Shown here in pieces: positions 32,598 to 41,890 of a DNA stretch of 52,887 bases. Under the pieces are notes generated by a model that had not been told where the DNA came from, ran no database searches, and saw nothing but the letters and a program-made list of their open reading frames with translations. Origin of the DNA: an uncultured Treponema sp. (GTDB taxonomy: Bacteria > Spirochaetota > Spirochaetia > Treponematales > Treponemataceae). Numbering within the stretch: position 1 is the stretch's first letter; every line of letters starts with the position of its first letter. Position numbers and translations under genes: made by a program. Location: positions 1-52,887 of the forward strand of contig CAMHMJ010000024.1 in the NCBI GenBank assembly GCA_946186185.1, written 5' to 3'.

Positions 32598-33553
32598 TTT
32601 GTAACCACCCAGTTTTCAATCAGAGTTTTTGCATCTGTTTTAAATCTGTATTTGTTAAGGCGAACCCAGCGGCGCGCCTGCTTGAACTGAGAAATAGTTT
32701 CTACAAATCCGCTTGTAGAATGAAGGGCAAACCTGAAGAAAGAAAGGTTTGAAACATATCCGTGATCTTCCTTGAATTTCGGAAGGAGATTTTTAATGTA
32801 AAATTTTATGTAGGAAAGAGACCGTGTTGAATCAAGAATCGGCGCTTCCCCGGAATAGGAAATTTTAAAGGAAGGAGAAATCGTAATTTTCTCTCCCCAG
32901 AGCCAGGCGCGCATGGAAAGATCTGCATTCTGCCAGTAAGCGGATTCTATTGTGTAATCGTAGCCTCCCAGGAGAATGAATTTTTCCCGGTTATAGAGTC
33001 CGCAGTAATCAAAAGGAAAGAGAGTTGAAAGTCCTTCCGTGATGTAATTTGCCTGGGTCAGACAGAATCGTCCTTTTACAGCCTCTGGCATGATGTTTAC
33101 TAAAACAGGAGCCCCTGAGGCTTCGTAAAGTCGTGGAACAACGCAATAGGTTTTATCCTTTGTGAGGTTTTCTGCCAGGTTTGCAGTTAAAATATTCTGA
33201 GGAATGTGCATTGAATCCCGCAAAACAAGAACGTAAGGAGAAGAAATTTCTGACATGCACATATTGATGAGCTCACCGTCGTTTGTGCCCTTTAATGGAA
33301 CTACAAACTTAATTGAAGGATAACGGCGGGACAAATCTTCAAGGTTGTAGCTGTCCGGTGCAGGCTCAACGGAAATAATTGAACGGAAACCGCAGCTTAC
33401 AAGATTATCAAGAGCCTGAAGCCTTAAGTGTCCGCCGTTAGTATTGAGCATAATTACAGAAACATTCAGCTTCCAGGAAAGTGGCGACGGCTCTCCTCCC
33501 AGAACGGTGCGGTCTATCTGATGTTCATTAAAAGTTAAAGGTATAGAATTCAT
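32594..33553 (-). CDS. GT2-like glycosyltransferase
   Basis: The 319-aa protein has a GT-A fold: the N-terminal VSVIMLNTNGGHLRLQALDNL is the nucleotide-binding start of family 2. A region with YVLVLRDSMHIP (about residue 115) sits in the place of the DxD motif but reads RDS, so metal binding may differ. FDYCGLYNREKFILLGGYD and the tail with SMRAWLWGEK follow the GT2 pattern. It lacks membrane segments. The start at 33553 is favoured by GTGAG upstream; a longer start at 33571 has no site. It overlaps the spiro-SPASM gene by 26 nt and the fusion gene by 4 nt. Confidence 0.78.
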   Translation of the reverse strand: MNSIPLTFNEHQIDRTVLGGEPSPLSWKLNVSVIMLNTNGGHLRLQALDNLVSCGFRSIISVEPAPDSYNLEDLSRRYPSIKFVVPLKGTNDGELINMCMSEISSPYVLVLRDSMHIPQNILTANLAENLTKDKTYCVVPRLYEASGAPVLVNIMPEAVKGRFCLTQANYITEGLSTLFPFDYCGLYNREKFILLGGYDYTIESAYWQNADLSMRAWLWGEKITISPSFKISYSGEAPILDSTRSLSYIKFYIKNLLPKFKEDHGYVSNLSFFRFALHSTSGFVETISQFKQARRWVRLNKYRFKTDAKTLIENWVVTK

Positions 33554-35318
33554 CGCATTTCTCACATTCACAACAGTATTTATTTTTTAAATGATTCTTA
33601 AATTCTTCGTCAGATTTTCTGAAAATTTCTTCAAGCTCGTTTTTAAAGGCATTTCCAAGAATATTGGTTACGGTGCGGTCGCTGCTTCCGGCACAACTGC
33701 AGTTTCCGGCGCTGATGAAGTTTCCTGCGCACTCCCGGCACAGAGGAACTGTTCCATCTGCGAAAATGCTCATGTCCCGCCTTAAGTGATAGCAGGCATT
33801 TCGTTCAAGAGGTGAAAGGTCTGCACTCTTTCTTTCCGGAAGGAATCCGCAGAAGGTTGAATATTTTTGAATCAGCACTTTTCCCTTGGAAGGACTGTTT
33901 TTGTCGCTCCAGAAGCGCCAGAAATTTTCAAGTTCTTGTTCATTTTCGTTCATCCGTACAAACTGAGGATAAACTGAGTCCGGAAAGTATTTTTCAAGAA
34001 TTGAGACGGCAGAAATTGCTTTATTAAACAGATTTCCTGCCTCCTCTGGCTTACCACCGCGAATAGAAGCGTACATTTCCGGGCTTACGGCATCCAGGCG
34101 GACAATCCAGATGAATTTTCTTTCAGAAGTTCCTGCACCAGAACTGCATTCTTCCTGCAAAGCCTTAAGCTTCTGGCACAATTGTTCAGAAACCAAAAGA
34201 CCGTCGGTTTCAATAAGGAGATTGAGGGCAGGCATTGAAAAAACAGCCCTACAAAAATCAGTGAAATCAGGGTGAAGAAGCGGTTCTCCCAACAAGGAAG
34301 GACAAATCCAGGCTTCCCTGGAAAAAGCGCTTATTTTTGAAATCAGAGATTCAATTTCCGCCTTAGACATATCTGTTTTTTCACCGGAAAAAGCGGCCGG
34401 GCTTTCAGGCTCGTAAACAGGGGTAAAATTCCTTTTTGAAGTAATCTGAAGGCTATAATATGAAGGAACCGTTTTGTAGATTTCAGGAGTATTTTTTATT
34501 GTAGAAATAATCTGTTCCTCAGAAAGCTTTTCTACAGGCGAATTCCCGCAAGTCTCCTGAACTTTTTTATGAAATTCAAGGGAGCTTTTAAAATCAAGGT
34601 AAGAAGCCGTACAAAAGCTCAGGCGAAGAAGGGACAAATCCTCATCGCATATGCAGGTTTCAATTTCATACTGATTGATATCAAGCTTTAAAAAGTCGAA
34701 AACCGATGTTCGTTCAATTTTTTTAAGGCCTGCGTCTTTATAAGTTTCCTTTGAAAGCTCCAGGAGAATTTTTACAGTTCCAGCATTCAAAATCTCAGGA
34801 GTAAAACCGTAAGGATAGCCGTCGGCAAAGGTATACTCGGCCTTAAACTCTGTCTGAATGCCGATTATTTTTTCTGTAAGAGGCACATTCAAAAATGGTG
34901 TATCGGCATAGGAAAAAACTGCATTTTCTGCCCCTGCTTCTTCCAAAGCCTCAGACAGCCCCTTAAAAAGTGAAGAAACTGAATTATCTTCAATATATTG
35001 AATACGGATACAGCCGGCATCAGCGTATTTTTCAAAAAAAGCCTTGAGGGAAGCAGAAGTTTCGTTCATTTTTGTTTTTTCACCAGAAAGCACAACCGAG
35101 GGCAAAAGCACCACAGGTGCCTTCAACTCTCCCCCTTCACAGGAGCCGGACACATGACCTTCCCCTGAAGGAGTGTTTTCTTTGTCCCCAAGATTATCCC
35201 CGGAACATACAGCTTTTGCCCAGTTCAAAGCCAGATCAAAGGCATTTTTGTTATCAAAAGAGTTATCTGAAATATAACGGCAGTTTTCATCCGCATAAAA
35301 AATTACAAGAGTCTTCAT
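33528..35318 (-). CDS. Spiro-SPASM protein (degenerate radical SAM plus SPASM)
   Basis: The 596-aa protein has three parts. Residues about 1-270 resemble a nucleotidyltransferase-like domain (ENAVFSYADTPFLNVPLTEK, YPYGFTPEILNAG). Residues about 283-480 are a radical SAM fold, with LLGEPLLHPDF and LLIETDG in place, but the cluster motif CxxxCxxC reads ITSKRNFTPVYEP (292-304) and all three cysteines are lost. The C-terminal SPASM domain (about 500-596) keeps many cysteines, including GTVPLCRECAG and CCECEKC. From memory, this matches a spirochaete-restricted family named spiro-SPASM. Probably a binding or scaffold protein for the glycan cluster; it cannot do radical chemistry in the usual way. 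First gene of the run, divergent from xseA. Confidence 0.82.
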   Translation of the reverse strand: MKTLVIFYADENCRYISDNSFDNKNAFDLALNWAKAVCSGDNLGDKENTPSGEGHVSGSCEGGELKAPVVLLPSVVLSGEKTKMNETSASLKAFFEKYADAGCIRIQYIEDNSVSSLFKGLSEALEEAGAENAVFSYADTPFLNVPLTEKIIGIQTEFKAEYTFADGYPYGFTPEILNAGTVKILLELSKETYKDAGLKKIERTSVFDFLKLDINQYEIETCICDEDLSLLRLSFCTASYLDFKSSLEFHKKVQETCGNSPVEKLSEEQIISTIKNTPEIYKTVPSYYSLQITSKRNFTPVYEPESPAAFSGEKTDMSKAEIESLISKISAFSREAWICPSLLGEPLLHPDFTDFCRAVFSMPALNLLIETDGLLVSEQLCQKLKALQEECSSGAGTSERKFIWIVRLDAVSPEMYASIRGGKPEEAGNLFNKAISAVSILEKYFPDSVYPQFVRMNENEQELENFWRFWSDKNSPSKGKVLIQKYSTFCGFLPERKSADLSPLERNACYHLRRDMSIFADGTVPLCRECAGNFISAGNCSCAGSSDRTVTNILGNAFKNELEEIFRKSDEEFKNHLKNKYCCECEKCDEFYTFNF

Positions 35319-35340
35319 CTCTTAAATCATCGGCAATCTG

Positions 35341-35369
35341 TTGAATAAGTTGAATTGAATGTATAAAAT
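35341..35369 (+). promoter_or_regulatory. xseA promoter (leaderless)
   Basis: TTGAAT (35341-35346), a 17-nt spacer, TAAAAT (35364-35369), then 6 nt (CAATAT) to the ATG at 35376. Confidence 0.65.
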
Positions 35370-35375
35370 CAATAT

Positions 35376-36671
35376 ATGACAAATTCGAATTTTTCAGGTG
35401 AAAAAGTTTTTTCTGTAACCGAACTGAATACAATGATTCGGGATGTTCTTGAAGGAACCTTCCCCGTAATAAAGCTTGAAGGCGAAATTTCAGGCTTTAA
35501 GCCCCATTCTTCCGGACATCTTTATTTTTCTCTAAAAGATTCAACATCTTTAATCAGCGCAGTAATGTTTCGGGGAAGCGCACAGTACCTTCAGTTTGCT
35601 CCAAAGGACGGAATGAAGGTTCAGGTTTCAGGAAAAATTTCTGTATATCCGCCTCAGGGAAAATACCAGCTTGTAATTACAAAAATGTCCATTGCAGGCG
35701 AAGGCGCCGTACTGAAAATGCTTGAAGAACGAAAACGAAAGCTTTTTATGGAAGGACTTTTTGCCCAGAAACACAAGAGGGAACTTCCCTTTTTTCCGAG
35801 GACAATCGGAGTTGTAACCAGTCCTACCGGAGCCGCCCTTCGGGACATTCTTCAGATAACAAAGCGCAGAAATCCGGGAGTGAATGTTATCGTTTTTCCC
35901 TGCCTTGTTCAGGGAGAAGGAGCAGCTAAAACAATCGTAGACCAGATTAAAAACGCAAATGCAATGCTTTCTGGTGGAAACAACGGCAAAACTGGTCAGG
36001 CAGATACTCCGGAAGCCCCACAGGCAAGGGAGTCCGGAAAAACACACCTTTGCGATGTTTTAATCGTTGGTCGGGGCGGCGGCTCTCTTGAAGACCTGCT
36101 GCCTTTCAGCGAAGAAAGCGTTGTGCGGGCAATTTATGAAAGTGAAATTCCTGTAATTTCCGCCGTAGGACACGAAATTGACTGGGCCTTAAGCGATTAC
36201 GCCGCAGACAAACGGGCTCCTACCCCTTCCGCCGCCGCAGAGCTTGCAGTTCCCCAGAAAATCGATATTTTACAGACAATAAATTATTACCAGAACGAGC
36301 TTGTAAACACCATCAACGGAAGAGTTGAAAAAATCAAGCTGACCCTCAGAACCTTTGAGCCGGAAAGCCTTGAACTGAAATTCCGTTCAATTCAGCAGCC
36401 TCTTTTACAGCGCCTTGATAATGCAAAGGAAGATATTGAAGAGGCCATGAAGCTGAGGATTAAAGATACAAGAAAAATCGTAGAAAACTGCAGGAATCTT
36501 CTTGAAAGCTCCAGTCCCCAGACAATTTTTGACAGGGGCTATTCAATGGTTCGGGACAAGGCTACCGGCAAAATTATCAGAAAAAGCACTGAAGTTAAGG
36601 CCGGCAGCGAAATAGAAATAATTCCGTCAAAAGGAAAAATCGACGCCACCGTAAACAGCGTGGTACTTTAG
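35376..36671 (+). CDS. xseA: Exodeoxyribonuclease VII large subunit
   Basis: XseA is the catalytic subunit of the single-strand-specific exonuclease VII, which trims damaged DNA. At 431 aa it is near normal length. The N-terminal OB-fold (VFSVTELNTMIRDVLEGTFPVIKLEGEIS without a break in the family pattern) is followed by GVVTSPTGAALRDIL, GRGGGSLEDLLPFSEESVVRAI and AVGHEIDWALSDYAADKRAPTPSAAAELAVP, the core catalytic motifs. A short insertion lies near residues 195-220. No Shine-Dalgarno sequence precedes the ATG and the promoter implies a leaderless transcript. xseB follows after a type A repeat element. Confidence 0.95.
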   Translation: MTNSNFSGEKVFSVTELNTMIRDVLEGTFPVIKLEGEISGFKPHSSGHLYFSLKDSTSLISAVMFRGSAQYLQFAPKDGMKVQVSGKISVYPPQGKYQLVITKMSIAGEGAVLKMLEERKRKLFMEGLFAQKHKRELPFFPRTIGVVTSPTGAALRDILQITKRRNPGVNVIVFPCLVQGEGAAKTIVDQIKNANAMLSGGNNGKTGQADTPEAPQARESGKTHLCDVLIVGRGGGSLEDLLPFSEESVVRAIYESEIPVISAVGHEIDWALSDYAADKRAPTPSAAAELAVPQKIDILQTINYYQNELVNTINGRVEKIKLTLRTFEPESLELKFRSIQQPLLQRLDNAKEDIEEAMKLRIKDTRKIVENCRNLLESSSPQTIFDRGYSMVRDKATGKIIRKSTEVKAGSEIEIIPSKGKIDATVNSVVL

Positions 36672-36692
36672 GATAGATATTAAATAGAGGCG

Positions 36693-36843
36693 AATGCAGA
36701 GAATGCAAACAGTAATTCAAAACTAGCGTAAGCGGGGTTCCTTTATGGAAAACACTCAGCCACCGCGAAGCGGTACTACCGTTTTCCATACGGGGTTCCC
36801 GCTGAGAGCCAGTTTTGAAGTAAATTTTATAATTCCCTGCATT
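36693..36843 (+). repeat. Palindromic intergenic element, type A copy 2
   Basis: Outer arms AATGCAGRGAAT (36693-36704 and 36832-36843) are specific to this copy. Inner arms (36721-36752 and 36781-36819) contain AGCGGG and TATGGAAAAC with complements. The centre has ACCGC-GAA-GCGGT (36762-36774). It lies inside the xseA-xseB intergenic gap. Confidence 0.87.
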
Positions 36844-36865
36844 TGACTCCTTAAGAGGTAACTAT

Positions 36866-37138
36866 ATGGCTAATTTTGAAGAAAATCTTTCGAGACTGGA
36901 AAATCTCACCCAGGATATCAAGAGAAGTGACATTTCCCTTGAAGATGCCCTGAAAGATTTTGAAGAAGGCATTAAGCTTGCAAAAACACTGGAAAAAGAA
37001 ATTGACAGAATCGAAGGAAAAATCCAGATTCTGATGAACCAGCCTGCTCAGAAAGGCGGAAATGCTGAGCTGGACTTATTTTCTGCCGTAGGAACAAGCG
37101 GAAGCCAGGGTGCTCCGGAAGAAGGCCTCAGACAATGA
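36866..37138 (+). CDS. xseB: Exodeoxyribonuclease VII small subunit
   Basis: The 90-aa protein is the regulatory subunit that coats the XseA extension. The helical hairpin FEENLSRLENLTQDIKRSDI and LEDALKDFEEGIKLAKTLEKEI match the family. The 20 residues after position 65 are a loose tail. AGAGG precedes the ATG. The last codons overlap mutL (ATGA), so the two are co-translated. A palindromic element separates it from xseA. Confidence 0.94.
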   Translation: MANFEENLSRLENLTQDIKRSDISLEDALKDFEEGIKLAKTLEKEIDRIEGKIQILMNQPAQKGGNAELDLFSAVGTSGSQGAPEEGLRQ

Positions 37139-39402
37139 GCAGAGAAAGCCCTGTAAAACCCCTGAACGCAGAAGTTGCACGGAAAATTGCAGCCGGCGAA
37201 GTAATTGACCGGCCCTGCTCCATTGTCAGGGAATTAATGGACAATGCGATAGACTCAAAAGCAGACTCGATTACAGTTGAAATCACTGGCGGTGGAATTG
37301 AAAAAATCCGCGTTGTAGATAACGGCTGTGGAATGACAAAGGAAGATTTGATTTCTGCAGCCCGGCCTCATTCCACCAGTAAAATCAGGTCCGAAACCGA
37401 TTTATTAAAGCTTTCAACCCTGGGTTTCCGTGGAGAAGCCCTGGCTTCAATTGCAGCCGTTTCCCGGCTTTCAATAACAAGTGGCGGCTGGAAAATGAAA
37501 GCGTCCATTACGGAAGACCATGTAATCGAAAAGACCCCTGAATTTGAAGGAACCATCGTACAGTCCGAAGGGCTTTTTGAAAATATACCTGCACGCAGGG
37601 TTTTCCTAAAACGGGAAGCAACAGAAGGAATTCTCTGCAAAAACATGTTTGTAGAAAAATGCATTCCCCAGCACGAGAAAGCCTTCAGGCTGATTATAAA
37701 CGGGGAAGTAAAAATGAATCTTCCCAAAAACCAGTCCTTAAAAGAACGCTTTCTTGAGGCAAGTGAAATAAAAGAAAATTCTACCCTTTTCTATCAGGTA
37801 GACGGGAAAAGCTCTGATAAAAAGGACGACTGGTCTTTTTCCGTAATAATCGGAGAACCGGGAATAAGAAGACCCAACAAAAAAGATATTCAGATTTTCT
37901 TAAACGGCAGAAAAATTCAGGACTATGCCCTGGTTCAGGCTATTGAATACGGCTGCAAGGGTTATTTTCCAAACGGAACCTTTCCTGTTGCCGCTGCCTT
38001 TATTCAGATTGACAGTTCTCTGGTTGACTTTAATATTCATCCGGCTAAAAAAGAGGTAAAATTCAAGGATATTGCAGGTCTTCACCACGGGCTTTCAAGT
38101 ACCCTGGCCGCCTTCTGGCAAAAATATACGAACAGAACCATGAAGGCTTCTTTTTTAGGAAGCGAAAAGACAGGTACTCCGGATAATGGGGCTAAAAATA
38201 CAAGTTATGGCTCAAGCAGCACATCCTCAGGCCTTCAAACCTCTTCAGCCATTCAAAACTCTTCAGGAACCAGCGCAATCTCAGGCCTTAAAACCACTTC
38301 AGGCCTCAGCATAAAATCAGGCTCAGACTTCCTTCCTGAAGTTTTTTCCACCCGCTCAAGCTATTCAGAACCAAGTGAACTCTGGAAACGTACAGCCTTC
38401 TCCCGCTCTGTTTCCTTCAGTTCCCCTTCAAATAATGCAGCCAGTGTTTCCTCAAATAAAGCCGTTTCCGACAGTCACAACCTCTCATCGACGGAAAGCA
38501 GTTTCAGTTCAGCTACAGCCGCTGTACCGGGAACCGCAGCCGAAAGGACTTCCTATATAAAAGAAAAAATGGATGAAATAATCGGTCTGTATAATTCCGG
38601 GTCCTCAGAACCGGAAGAAAAAGCAGCTGAACTTTCCTCATCAACAAGAAATTCCATATCTGAAAAACCGGCTCAAGAAAATACCCGACAAACAGAGACG
38701 ACCGCAGGCAAAAATTATGCAGACAGCTCAGTAAATTCTAAAACTGCTGAAAACCCGGTTTCTCTTTCCGGGGAAGAATACAAAAAATCTGCTTCTAATG
38801 CCCCGGAAGCTGATACCTTTCAAGCAGATGCCCCGCAAGCAGAAACTCCTGACTTCCACAGCTTTCATCTTTTAGGAAGCGCCCTTGGAACCTTTATCAT
38901 TGCCGAATATCAGAACGCCCTTTACATCATTGATAAGCACGCCGCCCACGAGCGCATGATTTTTGACAGAATAATGAATGAAAAATCCACGGAACAGCAG
39001 CTTTTAATTCCATATGTAATTGAAACAAAGGACGAAGCCGAAGACAAGTATCTTGAATCAATTCTTGGAGAACTTAAAAAAGCCGGCTTTACCGCCCATA
39101 AAAAATCTGAAGGAACCTGGGAATTTACCACCCTGAACGAACGCTGGAAAGGAAGCGAAGAGGACCTGGAACACGCACTTTTTGACAAAAAAGTAGCCCC
39201 GAAAGATTTACTCTACTCCATCGCCGCAATGACCGCCTGCAAAGCCGCCGTAAAAGACGGCTGGACTCTGGCTGACAGCACCGCCGAAGAAATCGCAAAG
39301 GGAGCCCTCTGTCTTAAAGACCCTCACTGCCCTCACGGACGCCCCTGCTATTTTACACTGACCCGGGAAGAACTCTTCAAGTGGGTCAGAAGAACGGAAT
39401 AG
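37135..39402 (+). CDS. mutL: DNA mismatch repair protein MutL
   Basis: MutL couples mismatch recognition by MutS to strand removal. The 755-aa protein has the GHKL ATPase with IAAGEVIDRPCSIVRELMDNAIDS, DNGCGM, STSKI and TLGFRGEALASIAAVS. A long Ser/Thr-rich linker covers about 340-570. The C-terminal dimerisation domain has the endonuclease motif at 600-611 (DKHAAHERMIFD), with D in place of the last E, plus MTACKAAVK and CPHGRPCYF, so nuclease activity is likely. This fits organisms without MutH. It is third in the xseA-xseB-mutL unit and ends 42 nt before a converging TPR gene. Confidence 0.96.
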   Translation: MSRESPVKPLNAEVARKIAAGEVIDRPCSIVRELMDNAIDSKADSITVEITGGGIEKIRVVDNGCGMTKEDLISAARPHSTSKIRSETDLLKLSTLGFRGEALASIAAVSRLSITSGGWKMKASITEDHVIEKTPEFEGTIVQSEGLFENIPARRVFLKREATEGILCKNMFVEKCIPQHEKAFRLIINGEVKMNLPKNQSLKERFLEASEIKENSTLFYQVDGKSSDKKDDWSFSVIIGEPGIRRPNKKDIQIFLNGRKIQDYALVQAIEYGCKGYFPNGTFPVAAAFIQIDSSLVDFNIHPAKKEVKFKDIAGLHHGLSSTLAAFWQKYTNRTMKASFLGSEKTGTPDNGAKNTSYGSSSTSSGLQTSSAIQNSSGTSAISGLKTTSGLSIKSGSDFLPEVFSTRSSYSEPSELWKRTAFSRSVSFSSPSNNAASVSSNKAVSDSHNLSSTESSFSSATAAVPGTAAERTSYIKEKMDEIIGLYNSGSSEPEEKAAELSSSTRNSISEKPAQENTRQTETTAGKNYADSSVNSKTAENPVSLSGEEYKKSASNAPEADTFQADAPQAETPDFHSFHLLGSALGTFIIAEYQNALYIIDKHAAHERMIFDRIMNEKSTEQQLLIPYVIETKDEAEDKYLESILGELKKAGFTAHKKSEGTWEFTTLNERWKGSEEDLEHALFDKKVAPKDLLYSIAAMTACKAAVKDGWTLADSTAEEIAKGALCLKDPHCPHGRPCYFTLTREELFKWVRRTE

Positions 39403-39443
39403 TTTTTTGATGATATTTTTTCGCAGATCATTTTCCAGGCACT

Positions 39444-41813
39444 TTACTTTATCGAATTTAAAAGCTGCTGAACCTCAGCGGCCTTGAACCCCGGATTTTT
39501 TTCCTGAACAACAATAAAGTACTTTTCAGCGGAAGCATTGTCGTTCAAAGCCATACATACTTTTCCAAGCTCAATATAGCCGTCCCAGTATTTAGGATCC
39601 AGCCGCAGTAATTCCAGATAAGTTGTTTTTGCATTATCAAACTGCTGGTCTCCGGCAAAGGCCTGGGCAAGATTAAAGCGGACATCGTTATTCTTTGAAT
39701 CAAGCATCAGGGCGGTCTGGAAATATTTTATCGCGTTGGAATAATCCTTCTTTGCAAGATATGCACTTCCAAGGTTATTATTGGCTTCGAAGTTTTTCGG
39801 CTCACTTGTAACGGCCTTTGTAAAAAGTCCAAGAGCCATATCCACATCAGGAGGATTCATATTCATATACATAACGCCAAGATTTACCTGGGTCTTTATG
39901 TGCTTCGGGTTCAGGGTCAAAACCTCGGCATATTTTTCAATTGCCTGGTCTACCTTTGCAGTTCTTTCAGAAATCAGGGCATAATTGTATACAATATTTG
40001 CCTTAGTGTTGTTATCCTTGACTGTATCCATGGATTCGTAGGCTCTTTTTGCATAATTAAGGGCTTCATCAGGCTTTCTCTGGTCAAATAAAACCGTAGA
40101 AAGATTGTAACAGGTCAAAGGATCCTTCTGACCGGAAGGAAGAAGGGCCAGTGATTTTCTGAAATTACTTTCTGCAAGCACCAGATCCCCTGTCTGATAA
40201 TATACAGAACCCAGTTCCTGAAGAGCCTGACGGTTTACATTATTAAGGCTTATAACCTTTTCATAGGCCTTTACCGCATTCTGATATTCCCCAAGCTGAA
40301 CCAGAACCCGGCCTTCCTCAAGATAAGCCTTTTCGTAGCGCGGGTCGATGTCATGGGCACGGATAAACTCCGCTTTTGCACCTTTTTTATCGTTCAGCTT
40401 TAAGTCGGTTAAACCAAGATTATAGCGGGCCGCTGCAAAGTTAGGATTCAGATTTGATGCCGTCTGGAAAGAGCTCTTTGCCTCAGCATATTTTTTTACC
40501 ATGTATTGAGCGCGGCCTAAATTATAGAAATATTCATAGTTCTTTCCGTCAGAGCCAATTGCCTTTGTAAAGTAATCTATTGCCTTCTGGTAATTTTTGC
40601 GGTTCATTTCGTCCTGACCCAGGATATAATTTGAAGAAGCATCCTTCGGATCAAGTTCCACAGCCATCTTTGCATACTCCAGGGCCTTTTCCTTCATTTT
40701 CTTCTTTTCTTCTTCAGAACCACTTTTTTCTGCAGATTCAGAAAGCAGTGTCGCCATTTCAGAATATTTTTTTGCAGAAAATGCCGGCTCTCCCTCTGAA
40801 ATCGGAAGATTATTTTTTGCATCCTCGAAGTTTTTTATTGCGTCATCCACATTACCTGAATTCAGGGAATTCTTTGCCTGCTCAATTTTTTCGTTTACTG
40901 CCTTCATTTCATTTCGTAACTGAGCATTCTTCTTTGCAAGAGCCTCTTCTTCAGCTTTCTTTCTTGCTTCTTCCGCCTTTTTTCTTTCTTCTTCGGCCTT
41001 TCTGGCTTCTTCCCGGGCTTTTTCTTCCTTCAGTCTGCGTTCTTCTTCAGCCTTTTTCTGGGCTCTTTCCCGTTCTGCCTGTTCTTTCTGTTCCTTTAAC
41101 AGTTTTTCCATGGCCTTACGGTTTTCTTCGGCCGCCTTATTGTTTCGTTCCATTTCGTTCTTCATGTTTTCATTGCTTTTGGCAATTTCATTTTTCATGG
41201 ATTCAAGGGAACTTCTCATGGCTTCTGTCAGGTTGTCTGTATTTACTTCAACGGTGATGTTTCCCCCGGCAGAATTTCCGCCGGCTCCATTACCACCGTC
41301 CTGTTCCTTTCCGTCTGAACCGGAATACTGTCCGTTATTATCGCCATAATAATTGTTTTCCACACCGTAGGAACCGCCCCTTGAATCAGAATTTTTCTTC
41401 TTATCAAGAATTGTATCCATCAGTGCAAGAGCTTCTTTATCGTCAGCATTTTTTATAAGGAGCTCTTCAAGCTTGTCCAAGGCACGGTCGTATTCACCCT
41501 TATCCATGTACATATTTACAAGGTTCATGATGTTTTTTCTTTCATTTTTAGAGGAACCGGAAGAACCAATGCCACGGGCAAGGAGCAGAATCAAAAGAAG
41601 CCCAAGAACACCGGCCCCTGCCGCTGCAATAATCTTCTGTTTTTTGGTAAGTCCCTTTTTATCTTTATTTTCAGAATCAGGAACCGACGCAGAAGCAGCG
41701 TTCCGGTCAGTTGAGGACGCTTTTGATGAAGTATTTCTGGTGGTTGAAGTAGTTTCAGTTTTGCTAAAATCAAATTTTGAAAAATTAAGGGAATTTTCGT
41801 CTTTATCGCTCAT
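39444..41813 (-). CDS. Membrane-anchored TPR protein with coiled coil
   Basis: The 789-aa protein begins with a hydrophilic Ser/Thr-rich segment and one membrane helix (about 61-79). A first TPR pair (EYDRALDKLEELLIKNADDKEAL) follows, then a Gly/Asn/Asp-rich linker, a highly charged coiled coil (about 195-330, Glu/Lys/Arg/Ala rich) and about ten TPR units to the end (for example NYQKAIDYFTKAIGSD, KYAEAKSSFQTASNL, DYSNAIKYFQTALML). It probably organises an envelope complex. The exact partner is unknown. AAGGAAA precedes the ATG. It is downstream of a second TPR gene (41891-42667) in the same operon. Confidence 0.82.
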   Translation of the reverse strand: MSDKDENSLNFSKFDFSKTETTSTTRNTSSKASSTDRNAASASVPDSENKDKKGLTKKQKIIAAAGAGVLGLLLILLLARGIGSSGSSKNERKNIMNLVNMYMDKGEYDRALDKLEELLIKNADDKEALALMDTILDKKKNSDSRGGSYGVENNYYGDNNGQYSGSDGKEQDGGNGAGGNSAGGNITVEVNTDNLTEAMRSSLESMKNEIAKSNENMKNEMERNNKAAEENRKAMEKLLKEQKEQAERERAQKKAEEERRLKEEKAREEARKAEEERKKAEEARKKAEEEALAKKNAQLRNEMKAVNEKIEQAKNSLNSGNVDDAIKNFEDAKNNLPISEGEPAFSAKKYSEMATLLSESAEKSGSEEEKKKMKEKALEYAKMAVELDPKDASSNYILGQDEMNRKNYQKAIDYFTKAIGSDGKNYEYFYNLGRAQYMVKKYAEAKSSFQTASNLNPNFAAARYNLGLTDLKLNDKKGAKAEFIRAHDIDPRYEKAYLEEGRVLVQLGEYQNAVKAYEKVISLNNVNRQALQELGSVYYQTGDLVLAESNFRKSLALLPSGQKDPLTCYNLSTVLFDQRKPDEALNYAKRAYESMDTVKDNNTKANIVYNYALISERTAKVDQAIEKYAEVLTLNPKHIKTQVNLGVMYMNMNPPDVDMALGLFTKAVTSEPKNFEANNNLGSAYLAKKDYSNAIKYFQTALMLDSKNNDVRFNLAQAFAGDQQFDNAKTTYLELLRLDPKYWDGYIELGKVCMALNDNASAEKYFIVVQEKNPGFKAAEVQQLLNSIK

Positions 41814-41890
41814 TTTTTATTTCCTTTTTTCTAAAAAAAAATCCACCGGCTTTTTAAAAAGTTTCCGGTTCTTACCGTGAGTAATTTTTT

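Noticed and set aside
40580..41257. 225-codon open frame on the plus strand opposite the large TPR gene
   Set aside because: It is the antisense shadow of the charged coiled-coil region, with skewed Pro/Leu/Ser content, no ribosome binding site and no family motifs.
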